A stretch of DNA of 64,000 nucleotides from Cohnella sp. WQ 127256 (GTDB lineage Bacteria > Bacillota > Bacilli > Paenibacillales > Paenibacillaceae). The stretch covers positions 186,001 through 250,000 of the forward strand of contig NZ_JAMZCY010000004.1 in NCBI RefSeq assembly GCF_024519285.1, given 5' to 3'. The notes under the pieces are model-generated. The model did no database searches. It saw nothing but the letters and a program-made list of their open reading frames with translations, and was not told the DNA's origin. The position numbers were made by a program, and so were the translations under genes. Shown one piece after another: positions 63,869 through 64,000 of the stretch; within the stretch, counting starts at the first letter, position 1; each line of letters opens with the position of its first letter.

Positions 63869-63923
63869 AAGCATAAACGGATGACGCCGTCCTTTCATGG
63901 CGTTCAACGTTTATATCGGAGAC
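63869..63923. repeat. Dispersed structured repeat, copy 2
   Basis: AAGCATAAAC, then ACGCC..GGCGT arms and ACGTTTATATCGGAGAC match the copy at 49027-49085 in order and spacing. It lies upstream of ccdC in the last 230 bases, which otherwise contain only the inverted repeat listed next. Confidence 0.7.
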
Positions 63924-63965
63924 CTATCAGAAAAGTATAGAAAATTATATACTTTCTGATAGGTC
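63921..63965. repeat. Long inverted repeat near the window end
   Basis: GACCTATCAGAAAAGTATA and TATACTTTCTGATAGGTC pair with one bulge across an 8-base loop. It directly follows repeat copy 2 and has no clean T run, so it may be a further palindromic repeat or the terminator of a gene outside the window. Confidence 0.7.
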
Positions 63966-64000
63966 AAGAAAACAGGATAGACTTCTCACAACCTCTTGCA

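Overview
This 64 kb window reads as chromosome of an endospore-forming, low-GC Gram-positive bacterium of the Paenibacillaceae (Paenibacillus/Cohnella-like). Evidence is the sporulation gene spoIIR, the block prfA-prmC-(insert)-spoIIR-ywlC-mntP-ywlE-ywlG-glyA-upp-(wecB)-atp, which parallels Bacillus subtilis order, strong AGGAGG-type ribosome sites with frequent GTG/TTG starts, a menaquinol-type qox oxidase and a nuo complex I operon, which most Bacillus lack. No rRNA, tRNA, transposase, prophage or CRISPR array was seen. The assignment is inference from gene content, not from a database search.

Layout. 1-10.8 kb (all minus strand): the start of a nuo operon (nuoA-B-C-D, nuoD cut by the window edge), a dps gene, and the complete F1Fo ATP synthase operon (two small accessory membrane proteins, then atpB-E-F-H-A-G-D-C) behind a near-consensus promoter. 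10.9-26 kb: cell-wall sugar epimerase (wecB), upp, glyA, ywlG under a ZTP riboswitch, ywlE, mntP, ywlC, spoIIR, then an insert (threonine synthase, LysR regulator, heptad-repeat coiled-coil protein), prmC-prfA, a secreted stalk-domain protein and ychF. 26-36 kb: envelope and redox genes: two lipoproteins, an unlisted 47-residue basic protein, a cytochrome b561-like/sulfite-oxidase-type fusion, a YhgE/Pip protein with its TetR regulator, trxA, an Rrf2 regulator, an aldo/keto reductase and a DsbA-family protein. 35-44 kb: a LysR gene divergent from a broken yeiH, an FAD-dependent dehydrogenase behind a guanine-class riboswitch, a stalk-domain HtrA-like protease, the operon ATP-grasp/alpha-E/transglutaminase, and a cation efflux gene with an attenuator-like leader. 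45-53 kb: qoxABCD, an orphan solute-binding lipoprotein, and padR-HAAS-DUF4097. 53-64 kb: glpP-glpK-glpD with a GlpP-type leader terminator, an SDR/YafY divergent pair, a sugar-sensor GGDEF-EAL protein and ccdC.

Functional picture: respiration and ATP synthesis (nuo, qox, atp), one-carbon and nucleotide metabolism (glyA, upp, ZTP riboswitch), translation termination (prfA, prmC), and envelope surveillance dominate. The most interesting regulatory signals are (i) a purine riboswitch of guanine type whose terminator uses the aptamer's own 3' half, predicting ligand-induced expression of an uncharacterised FAD-dependent dehydrogenase; (ii) a ZTP riboswitch plus an independent downstream promoter for ywlG-glyA; (iii) a transcription terminator inside a 20-codon reading frame ahead of a cation diffusion facilitator; and (iv) two copies of a structured dispersed repeat. 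yeiH appears to be disrupted by an internal deletion and frameshift.
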